Positions 1-9,304 of a stretch of DNA of 64,000 nt are shown here, piece after piece. The stretch's first letter is position 1. The number at the start of each line of letters is the position of its first letter. Below the pieces are notes generated by a model, which was not told the DNA's origin, ran no database searches, and saw nothing but the letters and a program-made list of their open reading frames with translations. The position numbers and the translations under genes are program-made. This DNA is from Azospirillum sp. RU38E (GTDB taxonomy: Bacteria > Pseudomonadota > Alphaproteobacteria > Azospirillales > Azospirillaceae), in contig NZ_FZOI01000001.1 in NCBI RefSeq assembly GCF_900188385.1, positions 620,001-684,000 on the forward strand, written 5' to 3'.

Positions 1-1511
1 AGCCCTTCCGGCATGGTGACGTCCGGCTTCTTCGCCCCGCAGCGCGGCGCAAAGACCAGGGTGGCGCCGCTGTTGGCCAGCCGCTTCACCTGGGCCGCCG
101 TCGGCATGGCCAAGCCGGGGGCCAGGATCAGGTCATAGCCGCTGGGGTCGCCATGCGGGGGGATGAAATCGACATCCAGGCCCAGGGCGCGCGCGGCCAT
201 GTACCAGGCCAGTGTTACCTTGGTATGGTTATAGGAATTGCCCTGACGTTCGATCTCACCCAGCCATTGCGCTTCCTGGTCGGCGATGATGGCGACGCGG
301 GCCTTGGCCACCGGAGCGGGGGCCAGATCCAGGGCCGCCAGTTCGCGCACCACCTGCTGCACCTGCGGGAAGGCTTCCGCCTCCGTGCAGTCGGGGCGCA
401 GCAGGCCGGCATGCATCTGTTCCTGGGCGAACGGGGCCTGGCGCCAGCGGAAATAGCTGACCACTTCGGCCCCATGGGCGAAGGCTTCCAGCGTCCACAG
501 GCGTACCATGCCCGGTTCCGGGCGCGGATTGTGCCCGGCCCAGTTCACCGGACCCGGCTGCTGTTCCATGATCCAGAATTTGCCGCCGGCCAGGCTGCGC
601 GTCTGGTCAAAGAAGAAGGTGCCGAAATCCGGATGGCCGGTGCGCATATAGCGCTGGAAATCCGAGGCCGGGCGGTCGGCCATCCACAGGTCGGTACGGC
701 CCAGCGGATAATTGTCATAGCTGGCGAAATCCAGCGATTCCGCCAGCTTGTAATTATCCACCCCCGTCTCATTCATGGGGATGAAATTATGGGTGATGAA
801 GCGGCCGGGGCTGTGGGCGCGCAGGATATCGACCTGCGCCTGATGGAACCGCGCCACCTGATCCGACGAAAAGCGGAAAAACGCCATCCGGTGGGCCGGG
901 CTGGTCTCCGTCACCGCCAGGAAGGGGCAATCGATTTCGTCGAAGGAGCGATATTCCATCGACCAGAAGATATTGCCCCAGGCCGCGTTCAGCGTGGCGA
1001 TATCGCCATAGCGATCCTTGCACCAGCGGCGGAAGGCCAGCTTGGCACTTTCGGAGATCGACAGCGTGGTCTTGTGGCAGGAGATTTCATTATCCGTCTG
1101 CCAGCCAGCCACGGCATCATGCTTGCCATAGCGTTCCGCCAAGGCCAGCGTGATCCGGTTGGATTCGCGCAGATAGGTTTCGGAGGAGAAATCATAATGC
1201 CGGCGGGAGCCGAAGCCGCGCACGGTGCCGGTATGCGGATCGACGGGCAGAATGTCCGGATACTTGTCCACCAGCCATTTCGGCGGCGTGGCCGTCGGCG
1301 TGCAGGCCACCACCTTCAACCCGGCCCCGCCCAGCACATCCAGCGCCCGGTCGAACCAGTCAAAATCATAGCGGCCGGGATCGGGCTCAAACCGCGACCA
1401 GGCGAATTCGCCGATGCGTACATAGGTAAGACCCAGATCCTTCATCCGGCGGGCATCGTCGCGCCACCAGGATTCCGGCCAATGTTCCGGGTAATAACAA
1501 ACGCCGAGCAT
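1..1511 (-). CDS. Beta-galactosidase, glycoside hydrolase family 42 (3' end beyond window)
   Basis: Hydrolyses terminal beta-galactosides, probably plant-derived galacto-oligosaccharides, in the cytoplasm (no signal peptide). The N-terminus (MLGVCYYPEHWPESWW) and the TIM-barrel part are typical of GH42. The acid/base Glu lies in WQTDNEISCH (E142) and the nucleophile Glu in WIMEQQPGP (E316). NAAWGNIFWS is another family block. The frame is open to the window edge, so about 503 of the usual 650-690 residues are visible. The trimerisation-like domain has begun and the C-terminal domain is missing. The ATG at 1511 is preceded by an AGGGGG ribosome site. It is divergent from an alpha-galactosidase, which suggests a joint galactoside-use locus. 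Family assignment is secure; the natural substrate is inferred. Confidence 0.93.
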   Translation of the reverse strand, partial: MLGVCYYPEHWPESWWRDDARRMKDLGLTYVRIGEFAWSRFEPDPGRYDFDWFDRALDVLGGAGLKVVACTPTATPPKWLVDKYPDILPVDPHTGTVRGFGSRRHYDFSSETYLRESNRITLALAERYGKHDAVAGWQTDNEISCHKTTLSISESAKLAFRRWCKDRYGDIATLNAAWGNIFWSMEYRSFDEIDCPFLAVTETSPAHRMAFFRFSSDQVARFHQAQVDILRAHSPGRFITHNFIPMNETGVDNYKLAESLDFASYDNYPLGRTDLWMADRPASDFQRYMRTGHPDFGTFFFDQTRSLAGGKFWIMEQQPGPVNWAGHNPRPEPGMVRLWTLEAFAHGAEVVSYFRWRQAPFAQEQMHAGLLRPDCTEAEAFPQVQQVVRELAALDLAPAPVAKARVAIIADQEAQWLGEIERQGNSYNHTKVTLAWYMAARALGLDVDFIPPHGDPSGYDLILAPGLAMPTAAQVKRLANSGATLVFAPRCGAKKPDVTMPEG

Positions 1512-1676
1512 GGTATTTTCCCCCTATGGGCGGGCGTGCGATCGGTTGCACAGACCCCCTTTTGTTTGACGCCATATTTATACTATAATTAAGGGGCGTC
1601 AATCGCCAACTCGCCCGAACGGCACCGCCCGTGGACTGGTCCCGGAGGCGGCGCCCGCATTTCGAGGAAACACCCT
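1512..1676. promoter_or_regulatory. Divergent galactosidase control region with inverted repeat
   Basis: This is the only DNA between the two divergent galactosidase genes. It contains an AT-rich patch flanked by a perfect 8-bp inverted repeat: TTGACGCC at 1566-1573 and GGCGTCAA at 1595-1602, with 21 bp between. On the minus strand TTGACG (1602-1597) is followed 16 bp later by TAAATA, a plausible promoter for the beta-galactosidase. On the plus strand TATAAT sits at 1584-1589. The repeat therefore overlaps likely promoter elements and could be a repressor operator. No regulator gene is next to it in the window. Confidence 0.5.
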
Positions 1677-3815
1677 ATGTCTGCCATTCCCGCCTTTGTC
1701 CGCCTGGATGGGGCCGCCTGTTCGCTGGTCATCGATTGCCGGGGGCCGTCGCCCGCCGTGCTGCATTGGGGGCCCAAGCTGGGTGCTGCCACAAGCCCGG
1801 AAATGCTGGCGCTTGCCGCCGCCCGGGAGGATGCACCCTGTTCCCCGCTGGTGGCCGCCCCCCTGGCGCTGACGCCGCTGGCCGGCCAGGGCTTCCCCGG
1901 TCGCCCCGGTCTGCAGGCCCATGGGGCGGGCGGGCGCCGCTGGGCGACCTATACCGCCATTGAAGATGTACGCACGGGCGGCGATGGCAGCGTGGAAATC
2001 CGGTCCGTCGATGCCGCCAACGGCATCGAACTGCTGCACCATCTGGCCCTACGCCCCGATGGCGGGGTGCTGACCGGCTGGACCCAGGTGCGCAACCTGG
2101 GCAGCGATGAACTGGTGGTGGATTGGTGCGCCGCCCCGGTGCTGCCCATCCCGCCGGAGATGGCGGAATGGGTGTCGTTTGAGGGGCGCTGGTCCGGCGA
2201 ATTCCAGATGCGCACCCTGCCGCGCGCGCTGGGCGCCTTGAACCGGGAGAACCGGCGCGGCCGCACCTCCCACGATGCCTTCCCGGCCCTGCTGGCCCAG
2301 GAAGCGGGCGCGCGGGAGCAGGCGGGGGAGGTGTTCGGCTGGCATCTGGGGTGGAGCGGCAACCACGCCACCTATGCCGAAACCCTGTCCGATGGCCGCG
2401 CCTCTGTGCAGATGGGCGAACTGTTCATGCCGGGGGAAATGCGGCTGGCACCGGGTGCCGCCTATCGCACCCCCACGCTTTATGCCGCCTGGAGCGGCAG
2501 CGGGCGCAATGGGTTGAGCAGCGCTTTCCATGCCCATATCCGCGCCCGGCCGCAGCATCGCCGCCTGCGCGCCAAGCCGCGCCCGGTGCATTACAACACT
2601 TGGGAAGCCGTCTATTTCAAACATGACCCCGCCCGCCTGCTGCAACTGGCCGATGCCGCCGCCGATATGGGGGTGGAACGCTATGTGCTGGATGATGGCT
2701 GGTTCAATGGCCGGCGGGATGACAAGGCGGGGCTGGGCGACTGGTTTGTCGATCGCAGCATCTATCCCGACGGGCTGCACCCGCTGGCCGCCCGCGTGCT
2801 GGAACGCGGCATGGAATTCGGCCTGTGGGTGGAACCGGAAATGGTGAACCCGGACAGCGACCTGTTCCGCGCCCATCCTGATTGGGTGCTGGGCACGCCG
2901 CCCGCGCCGCAACTGGTGTTCCGTAACCAGTTGGTGCTGGATGCCAGCCGCGATGATGTGCAGGATTACCTGTTCGAGCGGATCGACGCGCTGCTGCGGG
3001 AATATCCCATTTCTTACCTGAAATGGGACATGAACCGCGATCTCAGCCATCCCGGCGGGGCCGATGGCGCTGCGGCGGCGCACGCCCATGTGCGCGGTCT
3101 TTACCGGCTGCTGGCGCGGGTGCGCGCCGCCCATCCGGGGGTGGAGGTGGAAAGCTGTGCGTCCGGCGGCGGCCGCGCCGATCTGGGCGTGCTGGAATGG
3201 ACCGACCGGGTCTGGACATCCGACACCAATGACGCTTTGGACCGCCAGTCCATCCAGCGCGGTCTGTCCACCTTCCTGCCGTTTGAACTGATGGGTGCCC
3301 ATGTCGGCCCCACCGACTGCCATATCACCGGCCGCCGCGTCAGCATGGCATCGCGCGTTGCCACCGCCATGTTCGGCCATATGGGGCTGGAGGTGGATTT
3401 GCTGGGGCTAACGGCGGAGGAACGCCGGGAACTGGCCGCCGGCATCGCCCTGCACAAGCAGCATCGCGCCCTGATCCATAGCGGCACCCTGGTGCGGCTG
3501 GACCGCCCGGCCAACGAGGTGGCCTATGGCGTGATTGCCGCCGATGGGCGGCAGGCGCTGTTCAGCTATATGCTGGTCAGCGAACAGGGGGGCTATTTCC
3601 CCGGCCGGCTGCGCCTTGCCGGGCTGGAGACCGCTGCCCGTTACAAGGTCAGCCTGGCCTGGCCCGGCGAGGTGAAAAGCGCCTCCCCCCTGGTGGCCGC
3701 ATTGCGGCAGGGGGCCGAATTCAGCGGCGAGATGCTGATGAGCATCGGCCTGCAGCTCCCCCGCCAGCATCCGCAATCGGCCCTGGTGTTCGCGTTGACC
3801 CGGCTGGGTGGCTGA
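1677..3815 (+). CDS. Alpha-galactosidase, glycoside hydrolase family 36
   Basis: Releases alpha-1,6-linked galactose from raffinose-type sugars or galactomannan. At 712 residues it has the usual length of bacterial GH36 enzymes: an N-terminal beta-sandwich, then the (beta/alpha)8 barrel from about residue 300. The catalytic nucleophile is the Asp of YLKWDMNRD (D451) and the acid/base is the Asp of WTSDTNDALD (D516). ESCASGGGR, another GH36 block, lies between them. No signal peptide is seen, so it is probably cytoplasmic and needs imported oligosaccharides. The ATG at 1677 has GAGGAAA about 8 bases upstream. It is divergent from the GH42 gene and ends in a strong hairpin terminator. Confidence 0.95.
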   Translation: MSAIPAFVRLDGAACSLVIDCRGPSPAVLHWGPKLGAATSPEMLALAAAREDAPCSPLVAAPLALTPLAGQGFPGRPGLQAHGAGGRRWATYTAIEDVRTGGDGSVEIRSVDAANGIELLHHLALRPDGGVLTGWTQVRNLGSDELVVDWCAAPVLPIPPEMAEWVSFEGRWSGEFQMRTLPRALGALNRENRRGRTSHDAFPALLAQEAGAREQAGEVFGWHLGWSGNHATYAETLSDGRASVQMGELFMPGEMRLAPGAAYRTPTLYAAWSGSGRNGLSSAFHAHIRARPQHRRLRAKPRPVHYNTWEAVYFKHDPARLLQLADAAADMGVERYVLDDGWFNGRRDDKAGLGDWFVDRSIYPDGLHPLAARVLERGMEFGLWVEPEMVNPDSDLFRAHPDWVLGTPPAPQLVFRNQLVLDASRDDVQDYLFERIDALLREYPISYLKWDMNRDLSHPGGADGAAAAHAHVRGLYRLLARVRAAHPGVEVESCASGGGRADLGVLEWTDRVWTSDTNDALDRQSIQRGLSTFLPFELMGAHVGPTDCHITGRRVSMASRVATAMFGHMGLEVDLLGLTAEERRELAAGIALHKQHRALIHSGTLVRLDRPANEVAYGVIAADGRQALFSYMLVSEQGGYFPGRLRLAGLETAARYKVSLAWPGEVKSASPLVAALRQGAEFSGEMLMSIGLQLPRQHPQSALVFALTRLGG

Positions 3816-3859
3816 TTGCCGCCATTAAGGCCTTCTATTTGTCAGAAATTCTTTGCCGT

Positions 3860-3888
3860 GGCGGGCGCATTCAGGGAATGCGCCCGCC
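3860..3888 (+). terminator. Hairpin terminator after the alpha-galactosidase gene
   Basis: A perfect 13-bp stem (left arm 3860-3872, right arm 3876-3888) with a 3-base loop, 44 bases after the stop codon. The T-run that follows is short (CTGTTTCGCATTT), so termination efficiency is uncertain. The next gene is well separated and has its own control region. Confidence 0.65.
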
Positions 3889-3908
3889 CGCTGTTTCGCA
3901 TTTCTCAA

Positions 3909-3925
3909 CATTGAAAAATTCAATG
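3909..3925 (+). promoter_or_regulatory. Palindromic LysR-type box upstream of the bicarbonate permease
   Basis: CATTGAAAAATTCAATG is a perfect palindrome (7-bp arms, 3-bp centre) in an unusually AT-rich stretch, about 100 bp before the permease start. It contains the T-N11-A core (T3911, A3923) typical of LysR-family sites. A LysR gene is second in the operon, so autoregulation through this site is likely but unproven. Confidence 0.55.
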
Positions 3926-4026
3926 AATAACGAAAAACATATCAATTTCACAAAATGACATCTCCTCTCTATGTTGCGGCGCAGCGGGTCGTACCCGGCC
4001 CTTTGTGCTGTGTGGGAGATGTTGAA

Positions 4027-5040
4027 ATGGACGTGTTGCTGTCCGCCCCGATCCTGTTCTTCATTCTGGGTGCCGCCATCGCGCTGGCCGGTGCCCGCAT
4101 TCCTTTCCCGGAGGGGTTCGGCAAGGCGCTGGCAGCCTATCTGCTGGTCGCCATCGGCCTGAAGGGCGGGGTGGCCCTGTCCGGGGCCGACATCGGGGAG
4201 GTGCTGCCCCTGCTGATCACGGCGGCCTTGCTCAGCTTCACCATGCCGGTGCTGGGCTTTGCCCTGCTGCGCGGGCCGGTGGGTCTGGATCGCACCAATG
4301 CCGCGGCGATTGCCGCGCATTATGGCTCCGTCAGTCTGGTCACCTTTGTCACCGCCACCAAGCTGCTGGAAGCGCAGGGGGTCACCTTCGGCGGCCACAT
4401 GGTGGCGGCATTGGCCATCATGGAAGGGCCGGCCATCATTTCCGGCCTTTTGCTGGCGGGCATGGCCGGCGGAGCGGTCGCAGCGGCGGGCGGCAATGGC
4501 CAGGGCGGCACCGTCACCCTTTCCATGGGTGGCGGCAATGGCGGCGGCGGCCGGCTGGGAGCCGCGGTGCGGGAGGCGGCGCTGAACGGTTCGGTGCTGC
4601 TGCTGGCCGGTTCCCTGCTGGTGGGGCTGGTGATCGGCAAGCCGGGGTTGGACAAGCTGGCCGGCCTGTTCGTTGCCCCCTGGGATGGCGCGCTCAGCCT
4701 GTTCCTGCTGGAAATGGGTTTCCTGGCGGCCAGCCGGCTGCGGCAGGCCGCCTCGCTCAGCCCCCGGCTGATTGCCTTCGGCTTCATCATGCCGCTGCTG
4801 GGGGCGGCCATCGGGATGGCGGCGTCGCTGTCGCTGGGGCTGGAACTGGGCGATACGGTGCTGCTGGTCACGCTTTGCGCGTCGGCCTCCTACATCGCGG
4901 TGCCGGCGGCCCTGCGCCATGCCCTGCCGGATGCCGATCCGGGCCTGTCGCTGCCGCTTTCGCTGGCCATTACCTTCCCGTTCAATATCCTGGTCGGTAT
5001 CCCGCTCTATCTCGCGCTCTCCCGCGCCATCCTGGGCTGA
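4027..5040 (+). CDS. Sodium-dependent bicarbonate permease, SbtA/DUF897 family
   Basis: Inner-membrane protein of 337 residues, about ten hydrophobic segments, related to the cyanobacterial Na+/HCO3- symporter SbtA. Family blocks visible include PFPEG near residue 27, AYLLVAIGLKGGVALSG near 40, AAHYGSVSLVTF near 95 and AIMEGPAIISG near 130. A Gly/Ala-rich loop around residues 150-180 sits where SbtA proteins have their cytoplasmic linker. I chose the ATG at 4027 because GGGAGAT precedes it and the protein then begins with a membrane segment. An in-frame ATG at 3955 would add 24 non-membrane residues. The LysR gene starts 4 bases after the stop, so the two form an operon. In a heterotroph it would supply bicarbonate for carboxylases; transport itself is inferred from family. 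Confidence 0.85.
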   Translation: MDVLLSAPILFFILGAAIALAGARIPFPEGFGKALAAYLLVAIGLKGGVALSGADIGEVLPLLITAALLSFTMPVLGFALLRGPVGLDRTNAAAIAAHYGSVSLVTFVTATKLLEAQGVTFGGHMVAALAIMEGPAIISGLLLAGMAGGAVAAAGGNGQGGTVTLSMGGGNGGGGRLGAAVREAALNGSVLLLAGSLLVGLVIGKPGLDKLAGLFVAPWDGALSLFLLEMGFLAASRLRQAASLSPRLIAFGFIMPLLGAAIGMAASLSLGLELGDTVLLVTLCASASYIAVPAALRHALPDADPGLSLPLSLAITFPFNILVGIPLYLALSRAILG

Positions 5041-5044
5041 CCTG

Positions 5045-5920
5045 ATGCCGACACCCTTGCCGCCGTTCGATCTGGATTTGCTGCGCACCCTGGTGACGAT
5101 TGCCGAAAGCGGTGGCGTCACCAGGGCCGCCGAACGGCTGGGCCGCACCCAGTCCACCATCAGCCTGCAGGTGAAGCGGCTGGAGGACGGGTTGGGCAAG
5201 CGGCTGTTCCAGCGCGACGGGCGCGGTTTCGCCCTGACCGGGGACGGGGAGGTGCTGCTGGCCTATGCCCGCCGCCTGCTGGGGCTGGCGGGGGAGGCCT
5301 GTGCGGTGCTGATGGAACCGGATGTCGGCGGTGTGGTCCGCCTGGGCACGCCGGAGGATTTCGCCACAGCACACCTGCCCGATGTGCTGTGGCGATTCGC
5401 CCGTGCCCATCCGCAGGTGGCGTTGGAGGTGCGCTGTGACTTTACCGCCAACCTGCTGGATGGTTTCGCGCAGGGTGATTACGATCTGGTGCTGTGCAAG
5501 CGGGAACCGCGCGGTGCTGGTGACGGGGTGCGGGTCTGGCGGGAACCTTTGGTATGGGCGGCGTCGGCCCGGCTGCTGCTGCAACCGGGCCAGCCGGTGC
5601 CGCTGGTGCTGGCCCCCGCCCCCGATATTTATCGCCGCCGCGCGCTGGAGGCGCTGGACCGCGCCGGGATGCCCTGGCGCATCACCTATACCAGTCCCAG
5701 CCTGAACGGCATCCAGGCGGCGGTCAGTGCCGGGCTGGGCGTCACCATCCTGTCGCGCGACCTGCTGGCCGCCGGCTTCCAGGTGGTGGAAAACATGCCC
5801 GATCTGGCGGATATGGAGATCGCGCTGCACCGCCGGCCGGGGGCGGTATCAAAGGCGGTGGACCTGCTGGCGGAACATATTGTCCGCTCCCTGGAAGGCG
5901 GACGCGTCATACAGGGTTGA
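5045..5920 (+). CDS. LysR-family transcriptional regulator
   Basis: 291 residues, normal LysR length. The winged helix-turn-helix occupies about residues 8-66 (FDLDLLRTLVTIAESGG, then RAAERLGRTQSTISLQVKRLE). The effector-binding domain follows from about residue 90 to the end. It starts 4 bases after the bicarbonate permease, so it is co-transcribed with it and is the obvious candidate to bind the palindrome at 3909-3925. LysR proteins such as CcmR and CbbR control inorganic-carbon genes elsewhere; that this one does is inferred from position. The effector is unknown. Confidence 0.88.
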   Translation: MPTPLPPFDLDLLRTLVTIAESGGVTRAAERLGRTQSTISLQVKRLEDGLGKRLFQRDGRGFALTGDGEVLLAYARRLLGLAGEACAVLMEPDVGGVVRLGTPEDFATAHLPDVLWRFARAHPQVALEVRCDFTANLLDGFAQGDYDLVLCKREPRGAGDGVRVWREPLVWAASARLLLQPGQPVPLVLAPAPDIYRRRALEALDRAGMPWRITYTSPSLNGIQAAVSAGLGVTILSRDLLAAGFQVVENMPDLADMEIALHRRPGAVSKAVDLLAEHIVRSLEGGRVIQG

Positions 5921-5979
5921 ACCGGCGCGCATTTCGACGCACATCAGGGGAGGCCACTGCCGTTTCCCTGGGAGAAGAA

Positions 5980-7221
5980 ATGCGTTCCGTCGCCTTGGCT
6001 GCCCTGCGCCGCCGCTTGCTGCCCGCCGCCGCTGCCACCCTGATGGTTCTGGCGGCTCTGCCCGCCCTGGCTGCCATCTCCGTCAGCCCGGAGGTGGGCA
6101 CGCCCCTGAAGGCGGCCGGGGAGGCGCTGGCCAAGAAGCGCTATGATCAGGCGGCGAAAGAGGTGGAGAAGGCAGCAGCCGTCAAATCCATCACCCCGGA
6201 TGAGAAATGGGCGGTGGAGCAGATGCGCGCCGCCATTTACAAGGCGCAGGGCCAGTTCGACAAGGCGGCCATCGCCTTTGAGGCAGCGGTCAAGCTGGTG
6301 ACCCTGCCGCCCGACCAGCAGGCGGGGGCGCTGGAAACCCTCTCCCAGCTCTGGTACCGCCATGGCGATTACGCCAAATCGTCGGCCTTTGGGGAAAAGG
6401 CCATGGCGGCGGGGGCGCGCAGCGACGGCTTCCGCCTGATGCTGGCGGAGGCCTATTACCGCAGCAAGAATTTCGCCAAATCATCCAAGCTGGCCCAGAC
6501 CATGGTGGCGGAGGCACAGGCCGCCGGGCGCAAGCCCAATCCCGAAATGCTGCAGGTGCTGGCCGCCTCTGAATTCGGCGCCGGCAATACCGACGGCTAT
6601 ATCAAGACCCTGCGCCAGCAACTGGCGACGGAAAACAGCCGGGACAATTGGCAGCGCCTGTTCGATGCCATGGAAAAGCAGAAGCCCATCCCCGATCGGC
6701 TGGACATGGACTGGATTCGCCTGAAGCTGGCGGCCGATGCCTATGAGAACCCCGATTCCTATACGGAAGCGGCGCAGCGCGCCGCCGCAGAAGGGGCGCC
6801 GGGGGAGGCCGTGGCCATTCTGGACAAGGGTTGGCAGAGCGGGCTGCTGGGCCAGCCGGGACCGAAGCTGGAGCGTCAGGAACGGCTGCGCGCCTATGTC
6901 CGCGAACAGGCCGATGCCCAGAAGAAGGCAATCGATGAACAGCAGCGCCAGGCCATCGCCGCCAAGGATGCCAATGCCCTGGCCAAGGTGGGCATGGCCC
7001 GCGCCATGCTGGGGCAGCTTGATCAGGGTATCGACCTGCTGCAGCAATCCCTGAAGGGCAAGCCCCGCCTGCCGGCCCGCACCCGTCTGTGGCTAGGTAT
7101 GCTTTATTATAAGGCCGGACAGCCCAAGCTGGCCGAACAGACCCTGGCAGCGATTCCGGCCGACAGTGATGAGGCCCGGTTGAGCACGCTGTGGCCCCTG
7201 TTGGCCCAAGGTAAAAGGTGA
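5980..7221 (+). CDS. Exported TPR-repeat protein
   Basis: 413 residues. The N-terminus is a signal peptide (RRRLLPAAAATLMVLAALPALA, cleavage near residue 31), so the protein is periplasmic or exported. The rest is helical TPR-like repeats, for example GEALAKKRYDQAAKEVEKA, IYKAQGQFDKAAIAFEAAV, LWYRHGDYAKSSAFGEKA and LYYKAGQPKLAEQTLAAI. An Ala/Gln/Lys-rich segment near residues 305-330 could form a coiled coil. GGGAGAAG precedes the ATG. It follows the LysR gene by 59 bases and precedes a secreted peptidase. No specific function is recognisable; TPR proteins are usually scaffolds. Confidence 0.85.
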   Translation: MRSVALAALRRRLLPAAAATLMVLAALPALAAISVSPEVGTPLKAAGEALAKKRYDQAAKEVEKAAAVKSITPDEKWAVEQMRAAIYKAQGQFDKAAIAFEAAVKLVTLPPDQQAGALETLSQLWYRHGDYAKSSAFGEKAMAAGARSDGFRLMLAEAYYRSKNFAKSSKLAQTMVAEAQAAGRKPNPEMLQVLAASEFGAGNTDGYIKTLRQQLATENSRDNWQRLFDAMEKQKPIPDRLDMDWIRLKLAADAYENPDSYTEAAQRAAAEGAPGEAVAILDKGWQSGLLGQPGPKLERQERLRAYVREQADAQKKAIDEQQRQAIAAKDANALAKVGMARAMLGQLDQGIDLLQQSLKGKPRLPARTRLWLGMLYYKAGQPKLAEQTLAAIPADSDEARLSTLWPLLAQGKR

Positions 7222-7322
7222 GGGGCCGATACAGACAATAGGGGAATTGCCGAACAGAAAACCCCTCTATAAGATTATGTTGGCCCTGGAGTGGAAACCC
7301 AGGCCTGCATGGGGGGAACATC

Positions 7323-9266
7323 TTGCGTTTCACATTCAAGGCCGCCTTGGCGCTTGTGGTGGGCTTATCTGGTTGGTCGCTGCCGGGCTGGGCGCAGCCG
7401 GCACCCACCCCGGCAGCGGTGGAAATTTTCGCCAATCCGGCCAGCCTGGGCGTGATCAGCCTGTCACCGAATGGTGAATATGTCGCCTATCTCGCCCCAT
7501 TGAACGGGCGGCAGCATCTGGCGGTGCAGAAAACCAGACCTGCCCCGGGGGAGCGCCCCAGCGTATTCGCCCCGCCGGATGAGGCAGAAATCATCCAGAT
7601 TGACTGGGTGAATGAGGAACGGCTGATCCTGTCCGCCATGGCGACACAGAAAGTGCCGACCAGCATGGGCATACGGGCCGTTCGTTTCCAGCGCCTGATC
7701 GCCATCAACCGCGACGGGTCCAAGGCCAAGGTTCTGCTGAACCGGGGGGCGGAGACGGGGGGATATTATCTGACCTCCACCCCCATTCTGCAATTCATCG
7801 ACCGGGAGCATGTGCTGGCCCTGTTTCCCACCAGCGGCCAGCCGGAACCGGATGTGGTGCGGCTGGATGTCTATACCGGGCTATATGGCCGCGTCCGGCG
7901 CGCCATGCCCAATCTCCGCGAATATCTGCCCGATCCGACGGGCCAGATACGCATAGCCACCACCTATAATGACCGCACCGGCGTGATGACCTATCTGCGC
8001 CGGGACAGTGCGGATGAGTCCTATCGGCCGATGAAGCGGGCGGACATTATCCGCCATGGCATTTTCGATGTGCTGGGCTTCTCCCGCGATGGCGCGCAGC
8101 TCTATGTGGCGACCAACACGAAGGAGAGTGATCGCGCCGGCATCCATACCTATGACCTGGACAAGGATGAGCTGGGGCCGCGTCTGCTGGAGGATGCGAA
8201 ATATTCGATTGGCGAGGTGGTGATGAAGCAGGGGGCCGTGGTTGCGTTCAGCTGGACCGATGACCTGCCGCAGCGCCGCTGGCTGGACCCGGTCACCCAG
8301 GATATGCAGGAAAAGCTAGACAAGGCGGTGCCGAACAGTCGTGAAGTGATCATGGATGTCAGCGACGATGGCAAGGTGGCACTGGTGGCCAGCTATTCCC
8401 CGACGGAGCCGACGGTCTATCGCCTGTTCTTCCGGGACAGCAAGCGGTTTGAATATTTCGGCGACAGCTACCCCGGTCTGCCGACGGAGTCTGTGGCGGC
8501 GCGTCGGCCGGTCACTTTCAAGGCGCGGGATGGCCAGGACATACCCGCCTATCTCACCCTGCCGGTCGGGCGGGGGGAGAAGAACCTGCCCTTCATCGTC
8601 ATGCCCCATGGCGGCCCCCAGGGCCGCGATGATGGGGAATTTGACGTGCTGTCACAGTTCCTGGCCAATCGGGGCTATGCGGTCATCCAGCCCAATTTCC
8701 GTGGCTCCACCGGCATGGGGGGTGAGTTCCGGGAGGCGGGATATCGCCAATGGGGCGGGCTGATGCAGGATGATGTCACCGATGCGGCGCAATGGGCGGT
8801 GGCCCAGGGCTATGCTGACCCCGCCCGCATGTGCATCCTGGGCTGGAGCTATGGTGGCTATGCCGCGCTGATGGGGGCGGTAAAGACGCCGGATCTGTTC
8901 AAATGCGCGGTGGCCACGGCACCGGTCGCCAATATGGACCGGCTCTATGATGATCTGCGTAAGAACTGGGCGAAGAATTACAGCCGTGACCGTATCTATG
9001 GGGAGGCCGATGGATTTGATCCCAGCAATTCCCCGGTGCATCGGGCGGCTGAGATCAAGGTGCCGGTTCTGCTGATCCATGGCGACCGGGATGTGCAGGC
9101 CGATGTCGGCCATAGCCGGGACATGGAAAAGGCACTGCTGAAGGCTGGAAAGGCCGTGGAATATATTGAAATCAAGGAAATGGACCATTACCCGATGAAC
9201 CGGGAGGATATGGTCCGGATCATGACCGCCTGGGAACGGTTCCTGAAGGCGCAGATCGGGAACTGA
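7323..9266 (+). CDS. Secreted S9-family prolyl oligopeptidase-like serine peptidase
   Basis: 647 residues with a signal peptide (FKAALALVVGLSGWSLPGWA). Residues about 45-400 resemble the beta-propeller of S9 peptidases and the C-terminal 250 form the alpha/beta-hydrolase domain. The catalytic triad is visible: Ser509 in GWSYGGY, Asp588 in HGDRDVQ and His622 in MDHYPMN. The oxyanion region HGGPQGRDD is at about residue 425. The start is a TTG at 7323; it is preceded by a GGGGGG run and is the only start that keeps the full signal peptide. It probably trims oligopeptides in the periplasm. The exact specificity (dipeptidyl versus acylaminoacyl peptidase) cannot be read from sequence. Confidence 0.92.
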   Translation: MRFTFKAALALVVGLSGWSLPGWAQPAPTPAAVEIFANPASLGVISLSPNGEYVAYLAPLNGRQHLAVQKTRPAPGERPSVFAPPDEAEIIQIDWVNEERLILSAMATQKVPTSMGIRAVRFQRLIAINRDGSKAKVLLNRGAETGGYYLTSTPILQFIDREHVLALFPTSGQPEPDVVRLDVYTGLYGRVRRAMPNLREYLPDPTGQIRIATTYNDRTGVMTYLRRDSADESYRPMKRADIIRHGIFDVLGFSRDGAQLYVATNTKESDRAGIHTYDLDKDELGPRLLEDAKYSIGEVVMKQGAVVAFSWTDDLPQRRWLDPVTQDMQEKLDKAVPNSREVIMDVSDDGKVALVASYSPTEPTVYRLFFRDSKRFEYFGDSYPGLPTESVAARRPVTFKARDGQDIPAYLTLPVGRGEKNLPFIVMPHGGPQGRDDGEFDVLSQFLANRGYAVIQPNFRGSTGMGGEFREAGYRQWGGLMQDDVTDAAQWAVAQGYADPARMCILGWSYGGYAALMGAVKTPDLFKCAVATAPVANMDRLYDDLRKNWAKNYSRDRIYGEADGFDPSNSPVHRAAEIKVPVLLIHGDRDVQADVGHSRDMEKALLKAGKAVEYIEIKEMDHYPMNREDMVRIMTAWERFLKAQIGN

Positions 9267-9304
9267 TTTTTTTGGGCAGCCTGTCGGATGGCGGCATCCT
9301 GCTT

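Noticed and set aside
153-1592. Long open frame on the plus strand (479 codons)
   Set aside because: It is antisense to the GH42 gene, whose motifs and catalytic residues are clear. The antisense frame is Arg/Gly/His-rich with no family match, a typical artefact of high GC.
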